Both the position numbers and the translations under genes were made by a program. Source: Hordeum vulgare subsp. vulgare (lineage: Eukaryota > Streptophyta > Magnoliopsida > Poales > Poaceae). From it: a stretch of 64,000 bases of DNA. Location of the stretch: contig NC_058522.1 of the NCBI RefSeq assembly GCF_904849725.1, positions 430,309,529 through 430,373,528 of the forward strand. The letters run 5' to 3'. This document shows positions 9,554 to 20,594 of the stretch, piece after piece. The notes beneath the pieces were generated by a model that made no database searches, was not told the DNA's origin, and worked only from the letters and a program-made list of their open reading frames with translations. Position 1 is the first letter of the stretch. Every line of letters begins with the position of its first letter.

Positions 9554-12500
9554 TCAAGCCGCCTCCGGGTCACCTTGCCTTGAGCTCTCTCCAACTTCAA
9601 TTTGTAAGTTGCCCAGTTTCCAGTTATACTTGGATAAGGCGATGAACTCATCTTCATCATCAAGGAAGAGGGATAGATCCATGTCAAGGTCAACAAGATT
9701 CTTTGGCCGACGAGGAGCCAAGCTAGTAATTTCGTACGAGGGAGGAGTCACCTTCTTGTTCTTCTCATCATATGCGGCTTGGTATTTATTCAAATCCAAG
9801 CCGCTTGCCAGTTGAGTCGCCGAGAACGGGATTCTTTGATCACTCGGTGGTAGTCCTCCTCGGTGAACACCAACCCGTCATCCTTCAGTTCAAGATAGCC
9901 AGCAGCTACTTCTTCTGGTTTCAGCTCCGAAGCATAGGCTAAACACTGGCTTAGGGTGTTCAGAACTCCCTTCCGGGCAGCTAATCTTTTCAGTTCCTCT
10001 ATTTGAGGAGGCAGTGTGGACAGATAGTTGAGCATGTTCTTGATGGATTTAACTGGCTCTTTGCTGCCCATCACCGCTTTAATTGTCAGCACGCCCCATG
10101 TGTATAACTGCTCGGTGAAGGTATACATAGCATTTAGCTTCAGCATACAGTCATCTGGTAGTTTGGTGGCACGTGAACCTACAAAGGACACATCAGTGTT
10201 TGATAGCTTTGGAAGATTTCTTATTTCTTCAAAAAGCAAGGGTTAATGCTTACCAAACATGGCTACAGTCATGTTGGAGATGTGCTTTTTCAAGCCGGAA
10301 AGCTCTTGCTGGGTGGCTTCCAGTTTTCCTTCGGCTTGCTCAGCGTGCTTCAGGATGGCGACTTGGTCAGCTTTGGCTTTTTTCTCCTGTTTTTGATGAT
10401 CAGTTTTCATTCTATCCAGTTCAGCCAAAACCAAGTGATATTTCCTCTCTGACTCAGATCGGGCATTTTGTTGTTCAACTAGATTCTTCCTTAAGTCGGC
10501 TAAAGCTGACTCAGTCTGGGTCACAGATTACTGCAAAACAAAGTTTGGGAAGACAAGTTTCAAAATTATTGCAAGCAATATTCCTGACACTTGGTGGCTA
10601 ATGTATGATTCTATTCAAAGTCATACAAAATACAAGACCCGACTCATCTTTCAAAAGATGACCCGGCCCTTGGGGGCTACAGGATGAAGATTTTTAACTA
10701 AATTGAAGACCCGACTCATCTTTCAAAAGATGACCCGACCCTTAGGGGCTACAGGTTGAAGATATTTAATTAAATCGAAGACCCGGCTCATCTTTCAAAA
10801 TATGACCCGGCCCTTGGGGGCTACATGCTGAAGATTTTTAACTAAATTGAAGACCCGACTCATCTTTCAAAAGATGACCCGGCCCTTGGGGGCTACAGGC
10901 TAAAGATTTTTAACTAAATTGAAGACCTGGCTCATCTTTCAAAAGATGACCCGACCCTTGGGGCTACAGGCTGACGATTTGTAACTAAATTCAAGACCCG
11001 ACTCATCTTTCAAAAGATGACCCGACCCTTGGGGGCTACAGGTTGAAGATTTTAATTATACACAAGACCCGACACATGTTTCACATGATAACCCGGCCCT
11101 TGGAAGGCTAATGGGTGGAAGAGAATACTTAAATAGACATACCTCATGCTTAACTTTCATCGGGTGAATCAAACTTTTGTTCATTTCATAACTCGTCTCT
11201 GGGCGACTTGTGAAGCCAGAGCAGAGTTGGTCAAATTCCAGCTTCTCATACTGGGGGAGCTTGAACTTACTGATGTATTGATCGGTGGAAGGATGATATT
11301 CCTTTGAAGTGTGCATGGATAGCACCGCCGCCGAAGGTGTGGAGCAGCTAGTGCCGGTGATTATGACGGCATCTGGATCTTCAGTCGCCTTGAGAGGGCT
11401 CGGAGGGTTAACCTTGTCAGCAGTTTCCTTCAAAATAATGGGCGAGTCATCCCGTACATCGGGGATACCATCCACAGGAATGTCATGAGACGCCGCTTGG
11501 TCCTCATCAAGCTCTGGGACAGAGGCACTCGTGCCTAAGGCCTTGGTCATCTTAGAAGCAGAAGATAAGTTGCCCGTTTTTATTTTCTTTGCCTGTGCTC
11601 TGAGATAAGGGCACCAAGATTAAGGCACATTTCATTATTTAGAAGAAAGAGAGTTAACAAAGGGACTCACCCTTGCACACGAATCATTGGCGGGAGAGCT
11701 GACATTGCTGAGTCGCCAGATGAAGGGGGAGAAGTCTGACAGAATAAAAATTTGAAGGCTAAGGAAGTTGAGAATCGTATTTTCTACAAGGAAGAGTATA
11801 TTTAAAAAAGTATACGTCGGTTGTGTGCTTCCGACCGGTTGTCTTCTCACGCAGCCCGGAAATTATGTCGCTAGAGTGACTCTGGGTTTTGCGCTTGCGA
11901 GTATATCTTGCCTTCTTCAAAAAGAAATCAGGGTCCATATAAGCATATGGCTGAGATATGGGGACTTTCCCACAGATCCGTCTGGCTGGTCTAGGAAAAG
12001 GGGAAGGTGAGTCGGAATAAATATAAATTACCTCAACCGCATCATCTTGGCTCTCGTTGTCCTTGCCCTACACATAAAGACACACGGTATAAGCATGAGT
12101 CCGAATATAAATGTCATAAGTAAAGGGGAAGTTTTACCTCTGACTGCTCTTCGACAACTCGTGACTCGCCGACAATAGATGAATCCTTGGCGGCGGCTTT
12201 GAGTTTGCCTGCTTTCTTCTTCTTCTTTGGCGGTGGTTTTGTGTTCTTCTAGGCTGTCACTTCTGGACCCCTTCGCCAAAAGGGATCATCTTTCTCATAA
12301 ACAGAATTAAAATTCAAACCTAGAGCATTGGCAAGTATATTTATAAGGTAAAGGAAGGCGGCTTAGACACTTACTGGCGGAGCCGGGTTGGAGCGGCAGA
12401 AGGACTTGAGCCCGATTTTGGCACATTCTTCCAAAGACTCGCTGGTTAGCCTCTTTATTATTTCAACAATGTCACTTTCTGCGAGTTTCTTGTGGTGGAA

Positions 12501-13421
12501 ACATTGCCTATGGTTCACCTTGCCATCATATTCACACATTAACCCGTCTTGGCAACTCAAGGGAAGAATGTTCCATTCTACCAAGCAGCGGAACAGATCA
12601 ATCCCAATGAGCCCGTTATTGGTCAAAGACCGTAACTCAGAGAAGATGGGGATACATTCAGATTCTTCTTCTTCTATGAGCTTCTCGGGCCATTTGAAAT
12701 CCATGGGAATGCGATCCTCTATGAAACCCAGAAGTGGGTTCTCGCTAGGTGGAGAGGTGTCGCGGCTATAAAACCATGACTCGGCCCAACCTTTGGGATG
12801 GCTGGGCAGAAGGGCTGACAGAAATCCGCGTTCACGACGTCTCTGGATGTTGACTCCTCCAAGTTCATGATTGGGTCCGTTGGTAAATTTAGTCTGGCGA
12901 TTCAATTGAAAGAAGTTCCAAAACAAAGGAACCGTGGGCTCTCTTTGCAGGTATACCTCACAAAACACTTGGAACTAGCAAAGATTGCTGATGGAGTTGG
13001 GTCCCAGGTCTTGAGGATGGATGTTAAGGAAATGCAGAACATCTCGGAAGAACTTTGACCCGGGTGGCTTAAAACCTCGTTCAAGGTAGTCGGTGAAAAT
13101 GACTACTTCTCCATCGGCAGGGTTGGGAATCAACTTGCCCGGGGCGGTTCACCAACCAATGAATTCCTTACTGTCGAGATGACCTGACTTAAAAAATTTC
13201 TCGAGGGTGGCATCATCGATTTTGGTTGGTAACCAATTGCACTTCGAAATGACGACCATGACTACAAAAAAGAGGAAAACAAGGCGGTTTAGTGAGGACC
13301 ATGAAGTGTGGTAACTCGCCAGTTCGGGTCTACAGTGTGTTTGAGAAGGATTTGTTGACTCGCCAGTGTGTAACGAAATATGGATGTAAGGGCATTGTAA
13401 CTCGCTAGTTGGGCGATTCAT
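9554..13421 (-). pseudogene. antisense ORF of the Tat element, spread over several candidate exons
   Basis: Reading the minus strand, open pieces separated by GT...AG boundaries follow one another. They are: 13259 (ATG after a TTTTTTGTAG acceptor) to 12375, ending CCGCCA|GTAAGT; 12289-12138, ending |GTAAAA; 12067 to about 11814; 11599-11143, ending GAG|GTATGT; 10530-10243; then 10239-9790 and 9799-9554 after a frame change. The first exon contains GFKPPGSKFFRDVLHFL and FCEVYLQREPTVPLFWNFF, like the plant family annotated as 'putative gypsy type transposon' (PF04195). Later exons are acidic or Lys-rich, then coiled-coil (10524-10243). Stops interrupt it at 13149, about 12980 and the TAG near 12252. 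Such antisense ORFs downstream of pol are known in Tat elements; their function is not established. Confidence 0.65.
10636..11107. repeat. tandem array, seven units of 71-72 bp
   Basis: Units start at about 10636, 10708, 10780, 10852, 10924, 10995 and 11066. Each carries the inverted repeat TCATCTT-TCAA-AAGATGA flanked by GACCCG and CCCG, then a CTTGGGGGCTACAGG phrase and an AT-rich tail. The last unit is the most diverged. There are no unique spacers, so this is a minisatellite-like array. It lies inside the candidate intron 10531-11142 of the antisense gene. Confidence 0.9.
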
Positions 13422-14438
13422 GGAAACATCTTTGAAGGTATTGCTACTCGGCCTTCAACCGAAAAAGAGAGGGCTTAGCTATGATGATAAGTCTAAGTCG
13501 TTGTGGTGGAAGGAGCCGAGCGGCGACACTCAGAGGTATTTTTTTCCTTAGGGATATTCCCGGAAGATGGACAAACATGTTTCTTAAAAACAAGCAGTAA
13601 ATTGTGGATCCACGAGAGGACCAAATAAAAGTAATAATGTTTGATAAAATGATGAAGGCTATGAACGTAACGAAGCGACGGTACTATTGTCTGGATCTAC
13701 GATGCAAGAACTTAAGGTAATAGAGAGATGCAATAAGGTGACCGTGGTTTGCTACTTCAAAATCTACTGTAAGGATATGAAGGAGGTCTGAAGCAAAAAG
13801 GGACGTTCGTTGCTGTTCGAAGCTAGCTTGCGGGGGCAATGGCAATGGCGTTTCTCGGTCTAACCCTAATGGGGAAATGTGTTTACCTGAGGAAGGAGAC
13901 GGCTTCGGAGACGGATGCAGAGAACTTCGCACCTCTTGTTGAGCTGAAGACGCCCGAGAACCCGCGGTGGACGAGGAAGCTTCGGGGGCTGGTGAGGAAG
14001 CCGAGGCGCTGGCACGAGGAAGACGAAGTGCGCAGGGAAGACGAAGGTCGAAGAGGAGGCCGAGGTGGGAGTAGGTGACGGAGCCCCCCCCCATTCCCCC
14101 TGTGGTTATTTAAAGTGCTAGGACAGGAATCGAGGCGGCCAGAGCGGGAATCGAGGCGGTCAGAGCGGAGATCGAGGCGACAAGTCAGAATCTGCAATGA
14201 TGGCACCTAGGTTTTCGGGAGAAGTAAATACGTAGCAAACGATCCGTTGGGTGGTTATGGCATTAAAAACCCCGGAATTAAGGGGATAAGTTGATGTCAT
14301 CAAAGATTACCCGGCGGGTTAAATAAATTCACAACGAATGGCGGCTTATCAATCGTCGAAAAACAAGGATGGTATGAGTAGCCCCAAGTGGGTGAAGGTT
14401 TATTGACGTGAATGAATTCAAGACAATCTGGGGCCTAA
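13422..14438. other. Tat 3' region with probable leader and promoter of the antisense gene
   Basis: A TATA-like CTTTAAATAA is read on the minus strand at 14104-14114, upstream of the antisense frames. Below it is a GC-rich, Ser/Arg/Pro-coding open stretch (14094-13684, minus) that may be 5' leader or a first exon. A CTTACAG acceptor-like site lies near 13768. The stretch 14115-14428 next to the 3' LTR shows nothing else that I can name. The last ten bases before the LTR (14429-14438, TGGGGCCTAA) are the likely polypurine tract. Confidence 0.45.
14429..14438 (+). other. polypurine tract of the Tat element
   Basis: TGGGGCCTAA directly precedes the 3' LTR start. This is where plus-strand synthesis would be primed. 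The purine run is short, so the assignment rests mainly on position. Confidence 0.55.
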
Positions 14439-14935
14439 TGTTGGGGATATTACCTGTGGGTAACCCGCCCTTGGTGGGACGGGTCATCAAAGGGGCGACT
14501 CGGCATTAGAAGTGCGGCCCTTGGCCTAGAAGACCGATGGCGGTTCGAGAAGCTATGCAGGTGATAGACTTCCAAAGGAGTTCCCAATCTTGGAAGACAC
14601 GGCGACTTAGAGATAGGGAAAGTTACGATGGGTATCATGGCCACGACTCTTGTAAACCCTAGGGTCTCGACGTGTATTTAACGCGAGTCCCGGGGAAAGG
14701 TCAGGCGGGTTAGAAATTATCGAGAGCTAGGTCAGGCGAGTTACGCCCTCCTTGTAATCGAAACCATCATCAATTCACACAAAGCAGGACATAGGCTTTT
14801 ACCTTCACACGAGGGGCCGAACCTGGGTAAATCTGAGTCCCACTTTCTCTCACCCCCTTTGAGTCCCCACCAAGGTGCGATGGCTCCATATTTAAGTCCG
14901 TTCACGAGGACATCTGCCGTGATAAAACCACGACA
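14439..14935 (+). repeat. 3' LTR of the Tat element
   Basis: This is the 497-bp partner of 1410-1906, ending ACGACA before the second CCATC target copy. It carries about 35-40 differences from the 5' LTR, including a damaged TATA box (TATTTAAC). Confidence 0.95.
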
Positions 14936-14965
14936 CCATCTTTGTTGCCTCCTATTCAATTCCCA

Positions 14966-16583
14966 TTAGGTGAAGATATACTTCAGACTTTTGTGGTCAG
15001 TGTATATTTCACATCGCTTCCCCAAAAGGTAATGTCGCCATGTCTTCAGAGCATGCACTACGGCTGCCAACTCGAGATCATGGGTGGCATAGTTCTCCTC
15101 ATGCGGGTGCAGTTGCCGTGACAGGTACGCCACGACTCTGCCATCCTGCATTAGAACCCCATCGAGTCCGGTCCTGGAGGCATCACAGTATATCACAAAC
15201 TCCTTGCTGATATCTGGAGTGGCCAATACCGGGGCGGTGGTTAGTCTCTTCTTCAATTCTTGGAAGCTTGTTTCACACTCCGGCGTCCATTCGAACTTCT
15301 TGCCTTTCTTCGAGAGCTGAGTCATGGGTCGAGCGATGCGGGAGAATCCTTCTACGAACTTGCGGTAATATCCCGCTAGTCCGAGGAAACTCCTGACTTC
15401 CTTCGCATCAATTGGCGATTCCCAGTTGGTTACCATAGTAATCTTTGAGGGATCCACTGCCAATTCGCTTGCTGTCATGGTATGACCCAAGAATCCAACT
15501 TCGTTCAGCCCAAATTGGCATTTGCTGAACTTGGCATAAAGTTGATGCTCTCGAAGCTTCTCCAATACTAACCTCAAGTGTTGCTCATGCTCTTCTTCAG
15601 ACTTATACAAGATTAATATGTCATCAATGAGCACGACGACAAACTTATCCAGGTATTCCATGAAGGCCTTATTCATGAGGTACATGAAGTAAGCTGGGGC
15701 ATTAGTCAACCCAAAAGACATGACAATGCATTCGTACGGACCATACCGGGTCACGAATGCAGTCTTGGGTATGTCTTCGGGTCGGATCTTCAGTTGGTAA
15801 TATTCGGATTGGAGGTCGATCTTGGAGAACACCTTGGCTCTATTTAGCTGGTCGAACAAGTCTTCAATATTGGGGAGTGGGTACTTGTTCTTGATCGTGA
15901 CCTCATTGAGAGAACGGTAATCGACGCAGAGTCTGATGGTCCCATCCTTCTTGGACACGAAGAGTACAGGTGATCCCCAAGGTGACGCACTCGAGCGAAT
16001 AAACCCTTTCCTGAGTTGCTCATCCAGTTGCTTCTTCAACTCTGCTAACTCTTCGGATCCCATCCTGTAAGGCTTATTATAGATAGGCCTTGATCCGGGC
16101 ATGAGCTCAATTATGAACTCGATGTCTCGGTCAGGAGGCATCCCTGGTAGCTCATCAGGAAAGACGTCCGGGTATTCACAAACTATTGGCACTCGATCGA
16201 GTCCTTCTTGTGACAGGCTGTTAACCCGTGGTACTCGAGCGGGTACTGGCTCAGAGACATACTTGACTTTGACCCCTTGGTCACTTGTCATGGTAATGAC
16301 CCTGTTGGCACAGTCCAAGATGCTTTGATGCTTGGCCAACCAATCCATGCCGAGAATTACTTCTAGGCCTTGCGACTTAAGCACAGTGAGATCCGCTGAG
16401 AAGCTCATCCCATTGATAACTATCCCGACCTTCCTACACCCTAGGTTGGTCCTCAAAACTGCTCCCGGGGTTTGAATTCCCATATGCCCACGAAGCAAGG
16501 TAGGTTTTAAACCACATTTTTCCGCAAACATTTGTGTAACAAAATAATGCGAAGCACCACAATCAAACAATACTGTTGCTGGT
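14966..16583 (-). pseudogene. pol: Tekay pol: protease, reverse transcriptase and RNase H
   Basis: A nearly continuous frame of about 535 codons. The protease active site reads [10 protein letters not shown] (Asp kept; Cys in place of the usual Ser). RT follows with [28 protein letters not shown] and the catalytic L-I-D-D-I (about 15615-15632). RNase H follows with Y-C-D-A-S, D-L-E-L-A-A-V and [10 protein letters not shown] stop at 14966-14968 comes just before the Tat insertion, at a usual Gln position. At the 5' side, one C is missing near 16580-16583, which puts gag and protease in different frames. Product: the enzymes that mature Gag and copy RNA into DNA. Broken, but the catalytic residues survive. 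Confidence 0.88.
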
Positions 16584-17082
16584 TAGAGTTGACGAGGAAC
16601 GTACCCAGAATGCAGTCCGGGTCTTCCTGTGCCTCTACTGTGGAAATATGATTAATCCGCCCCTTGTTGTGATACTGTTGATTGCGGGGAGCCTGATTCC
16701 TGCCTGGTGTTCCTTGGCCTTGATTTGGCGCATTGGGCGCGGAGCATCGGGTTTCTTGTTGGGGCACTGTCTGGAATAGTGCCCTGTTTGTCCACATCCG
16801 AAAGAGGTAACTTGCGCTGGAAGATTGGTCTTGATTCCACCGTTGTTCGGCGGATTGTTCGCTGGCTTGGAGTTGACTTGCTGCTGAGGCTGGTAGTTCT
16901 CACGAAATGTTGGATACTTGTACTTCTGTTGCCGATAGTTGGTTCTTGCTGGAGCTGACTGCCATGGTCGTGGCTTCGTGTTACTTGGTCATCCATTACC
17001 CATTAGCTTGCGCTTACGGGTGTCGTCCATGGAACGATGCAGCGGCAACAAAAGTCCTTCCCTGGCACGTAGGAATTCTTCT
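16584..17082 (-). pseudogene. gag: Tekay gag, C-terminal part with zinc knuckle
   Basis: This is the piece of gag beyond the lone LTR. It contains a retroviral-type knuckle near 16785-16815 read as G-C-G-Q-T-G-H-Y-S-R-Q-C, whose first Cys appears replaced by Ser. Next come a Gln/Asn/Pro-rich linker and the conserved GRINHIS ... [14 protein letters not shown] run before the protease. The zinc knuckle would bind the element's RNA. Frames differ between the knuckle (16652-16996) and the end (16507-16797), so at least one indel lies within, plus the missing C at 16580-16583. Confidence 0.8.
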
Positions 17083-18591
17083 TGTTACTTCTCTGGTTTG
17101 CGTCGGTTTTTTCCTTTAAAGAGGAAAGGGTGATGCAGCACAGGAGTAGTAAGTATTTCCCTGAGTTTGATAACCAAGGTATTGATCCAGAAGGAGGGCC
17201 TCGTCAAGTCCAAAGTACCTGCGCAAACACAAACAAGCTTGCACCCAACGCTTCAAAGGGGTTGTCAATCCCTTAAAAATTGTTTGCAAAGTGAGATCTG
17301 AAGGCGGAAAGTGCAACGAAGTAAAAAGTGTAAGGCTGAAAATATGGTATGGAGTAGACCCTCGGGGCCATAGTGTTCACTAGAGGCTTCTCTCATAATA
17401 GCAAATATCATGGTGGGTAAACAAATTACTGTCGAGCAATTGATAGAACTGCGCAAAGTCATGACGATATCTAAGGCAATGATCTAGCATATAGGCATCA
17501 CGTCTGAGACAAGTAGACTGATACTTTCTGCATCTACTACTATTACTCCACACATCGACCGCCATCCAGCATGCATCTAGTGTATTGAGTTCATGACGAA
17601 CAGAGTAACGCTTTAAGCAAGATGACATGATGTAGAGGGCTACTCTCAAACAAATGATGAAAACCCCATCTTTTTACCCTTGATGGCAACAACACGATAC
17701 GTGCCTCGCTACCCCTTCTGTCACTGGGTGAGGCCACCGCACAGTATGAACCCAAAACCAAGCACTTCTCCCATTGCAAAAATCATAGATCTAGTTGGCC
17801 AAACAAAACCCACAACTCGAACAGAATTACAAGTATATGAAATCATGCATAAGAGAGATCGGAATAAACTCAAATAAGATTCATAGATAATCTGATCATA
17901 AATCCACAATTCATCGGATCTCGACAAACACACCGCAAAAGAAGACTACATTGGATAGATCTCCATGAAGATCATGGAGACCTTTGTATTGAAGATCCAA
18001 GAGAGAGAAGAAGCCATCTAGTTACTAACTATGGACCCGTAGGTCTATGGTAAACTACTCACACATCATCGGAGAAGTCATGGTGTTGATGAAGAAGCCC
18101 TCCGTGTCCGAATCCCCCCTCCGGCAGGGCACCAGGACGTGCCCCAGATGGGATCTTGCGGAGACAAAAGCTTGCTGCGGCGGACAAGTAATTGCGATTG
18201 TCTCTTGATTTTTTTGGGAATATTTGGGAATATATAGGCGCGAGATCTAGGTCCGGGGACCTCCAGGGGCCCACAAGCCTGGATGGCGCGCCCCCTGGCC
18301 GCGGGGTGCGGGCTTGTGGGGGCCGTGGGGCTATTCTGGCTTGGCTCCCAAGTTCTCCGATCTTCTTCCGTTCCAGAAAAAATCTTTTCGGGGATTTTCT
18401 TCCGTTTAGACTCAGTTTCAAAATCTCCTCTGAAAGGGGTCAAAAACAAGGAAAAAAACAGGAACTGGCACTTGGCACTGAGTTAATAAGTTAGTCCCAT
18501 AAAATAAATAAAAGGCATGCAAAACATCCAAAGTTTGACAAGATAATAGCATGAAACCATCAAAAATTATAGATACGTTGGAGACGTATCA
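17083..18591 (-). repeat. lone Athila-type LTR inside the Tekay gag
   Basis: Read on the minus strand it starts TGATACGTCTCCAACG (18591) and ends at 17083. It matches the two LTRs of the element at 38352-45047 almost throughout, except for a deletion of about 45-50 bp near its 3' end (around 17094). No internal sequence accompanies it, so it is a solo LTR produced by recombination, or a remnant. Flanks do not show a clean 5-bp duplication. A TATA box (CCTATATA, 18231-18238) and a GC-rich inverted repeat (18267-18324) upstream of it are visible. Confidence 0.85.
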
Positions 18592-19377
18592 CAGGATGCT
18601 TGTCTTCCAACATAAGGGCCTTATTAACCAGATGGCTGAAGGTCCGGCATTCGCAAACAACCAGTTGATACTCGAGTGACTGTTGCAGTCCTTCCATAAA
18701 GTGTTCCATTTTGGCGGCCTCAGTGTTGACGTCTTCAGGTGCGTACCTTGACAGGACGTCGAACTTTTGCAAATATTCCTTGACAGATCCACTGCCTTGC
18801 CTTAAGGCTCTGAACTCCCGCTTCTTAATGGTCATCATTCAAGGAGGAATGTGAGCAACACGGAATCCATCTTTGAACACAGCCATGTGTTGACTTGCCC
18901 TGCTCGCATGATCTGAAATCCATCTCACCAAGCTCTGGTCGTGCCTCTGAGACAGTGAGAAGCATAGAGAACTTTCTCACGGTCATCAGTGCATTTGACC
19001 AGTGCGAGGAGGTCTTCGATGTTACGTATCCAGTGATCGGCATCCAATGGTTCAGTCGTCTCCGTGAATATGGCTGGAGTAGTTCGCATAAACTCAGAGA
19101 GAGTTGAGCGACCATTTCCATTCCCGTTCTGCGGTGGGTTGTTCACTAAGGTTTGAGCCAGATCTTAAATAGCGGCATTGTTGGCTTGACACTCCTCACG
19201 AAGAGCTTGAAGGAACTGAGCCATAGTCAAGCTTTCAGGAGGAGGCGGTGGCAGTGGAACATCGTCTTGCTGCTCGTGGTGATCTCCAGCTTGAGCTTCC
19301 CCTCTCGTTCGCTGCTGCTAACCCGAAGAAATAGAGCCGGGGTTGCCGAAGGTGCTGTTGCGAGTTGCATTCACCAT
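18592..19377 (-). pseudogene. gag: Tekay gag, N-terminal and core part
   Basis: The likely start is the ATG at 19377. Readable segments are M-A-Q-F-L-Q-A-L-R-E-E-C, then STLSEFMRTTPAIFTE and DADHWIRNIEDLLALVKC, and after the break KREFRALRQGSGSVKEYLQKFD and MEGLQQSLEYQLV. These are the gag core of the retrotransposon capsid family. Stops are present: TAG after SSG (about 19318), TAA near 19168, TGA at 18925-18927 where a Trp pair is normal, and one at 18839-18841. The frame ends at the lone LTR (18591) and resumes at 17082. The C-to-T type of most stops suggests deamination after silencing. Confidence 0.85.
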
Positions 19378-19802
19378 CCTGTCAGGGGAGTAGACACGTC
19401 AATTTGCCGAACTAGCTGAAATCATAAGGGATGATGTTCTAGTAAAGAGGGGGGGTCTGGTGTTGTGCTAGTGTGAATTATTTTAAGCCAATGGTTTTGA
19501 AAATAGCTATTGCATTAAATTGAAAACAAGCGATGTAGTCGCTCACAAGCTGCCTAAGGCAGAATGCGACTTGCACCCAATAGGCTTACACATCACTCAG
19601 GGTTCATACAAACCGATACAAGAATTCCTATGCTCGGGGAGTGCATCCTAATTGCCTATGCTGCTAATAGCTAGGCGGCTGACTGCGCGGTCTCATAAGC
19701 GGGTTCTGCGGGATCTTCGTCTTTGTCTTCATCTTCATCTTCATCTACATTAGTGATTCCCTTCCTTGAAGGAGTAGGGGAAAGAAGCGAACCATCACAG
19801 TG
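19378..19802 (-). other. spacer between the extra ORF and gag in the Tekay element
   Basis: The 425 bp downstream of the extra ORF and upstream of the gag ATG have no conserved frame. A short trinucleotide-like run (CTTCATCTTCATCT on the plus strand, about 19727-19744) is the only local repeat seen. Confidence 0.5.
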
Positions 19803-20453
19803 TCAATTGGTTGGTGATGCAGTGAAGAGTTCAGTGTACTCTTCCGCGGTCAAGCGACGACTCTGGAGAGGAGTGGCCTGAAGCGGTGGTATTCCTCCTC
19901 GGTAAGCAAAACCAGGTGGTCCTACGGGTGCTCCTTCCTTCTTCACCTTGCGGTTCTTCATCTTCTCCGTGTGAAGCAGATCCTTGACTTGGTGCAGCTC
20001 TTGGCGGATCCTAGTTGACTCCTTGATCAAAAGATGCGTCAAGGTGTCGGAGGAGAGAATGAAGTATGTCTGAAACCTGAGTGGTTTCCCGTCCTCAGAA
20101 GATGGGTTGAGTGTCCAACTCCCATCTACCCCATCCTTAACAAAAGGTAGGAGACGAGTAGCTGGCTCGTCAGCCATCTCGGGAAGGATGTCGTGGAGTC
20201 GCACGAGCGCCTCTCGTACTGCAGTCTCCACGGCCAACATCAGATCCTCCATTTGTGGTCCTTCAAAGAACCAGCTAGTCGGGGAGTCATTAGCCTTCAC
20301 TATCACATCTACGTGATATTCCTTGGTGTCGGCGTTCACCCAGTACTCGTGGTAGAGGAAGATGGGCGTGCGGCGTACTTGACACTTCTCGAGGCTATCA
20401 CTCAAAAGGAGAGGAAAGCCTGTCTCTAGAAGCATCTCAGGTACGGCGGCCAT
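19803..20453 (-). CDS. intact 216-codon ORF of unknown function between 5' LTR and gag
   Basis: Starting MAAVPEMLLETGFPLLLSD and ending TELFTASPTN, this frame has no stop although gag and pol of the same element carry several. It starts 123 bp downstream of the primer binding site. I see no signal peptide, membrane segment, zinc knuckle or nuclease motif. The middle is mixed acidic/hydrophobic (a helix-rich stretch around residues 70-95: VETAVREALVRLHDIL). The last third is Lys-rich (EKMKNRKVKK), followed by a Gly/Pro segment. It resembles an extra protein encoded ahead of gag. I do not know its role and assign none. It could also be a captured host fragment. Confidence 0.7.
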   Translation of the reverse strand: MAAVPEMLLETGFPLLLSDSLEKCQVRRTPIFLYHEYWVNADTKEYHVDVIVKANDSPTSWFFEGPQMEDLMLAVETAVREALVRLHDILPEMADEPATRLLPFVKDGVDGSWTLNPSSEDGKPLRFQTYFILSSDTLTHLLIKESTRIRQELHQVKDLLHTEKMKNRKVKKEGAPVGPPGFAYRGGIPPLQATPLQSRRLTAEEYTELFTASPTN

Positions 20454-20576
20454 CTAGAAGATGTAGAGGAGAGGGTTAGAAAGTTTTTTAGTGGGTGCCA
20501 AATCTCAGGTTAAGTTCTGTGTGCACTAATCGTTTCGGCTATCGTCCATGCTACCTAAGGCTTCCTATAGTCAGGA

Positions 20577-20590
20577 TGGCTCTGATAGCA
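20577..20590 (-). other. primer binding site of the Tekay element
   Basis: Read on the minus strand: TGCTATCAGAGCCA, one base from TGGTATCAGAGCCA, the standard complement of plant initiator Met tRNA. It starts four bases beyond the LTR end at 20595, in the right place to prime cDNA. Confidence 0.8.
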
Positions 20591-20594
20591 GCTC

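Larger units (their letters stand above)
1410..14935 (+). mobile_element. complete Ty3/gypsy retrotransposon of the Tat lineage
   Basis: Both ends are visible. Two 497-bp LTRs (TGTTGGGG ... ACGACA) lie at 1410-1906 and 14439-14935, flanked by the exact 5-bp target duplication CCATC (1405-1409 and 14936-14940) inside the Tekay RNase H gene. Order on the plus strand: LTR, primer site, gag, protease, RT, a degenerate RNase H, a second RNase H, integrase, then a 6-kb 3' region carrying an antisense gene and a tandem repeat. The dual RNase H and the antisense ORF after pol are marks of the Tat lineage. By eye the LTRs differ at roughly 35-40 of 497 positions (about 7-8%). At the commonly used grass rate of 1.3e-8 per site per year this means about 3 million years. 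All coding frames are broken except the second RNase H. Confidence 0.95.

Noticed and set aside
10636..11107. CRISPR-like regular repeats
   Set aside because: The 72-bp units are directly adjacent with no unique spacers, and the context is a plant retrotransposon.
17078..18596. Target duplication for the lone LTR at 17083-18591
   Set aside because: Left CTTCT and right CAGGA do not match. The boundaries are set by comparison with the sister LTRs instead.
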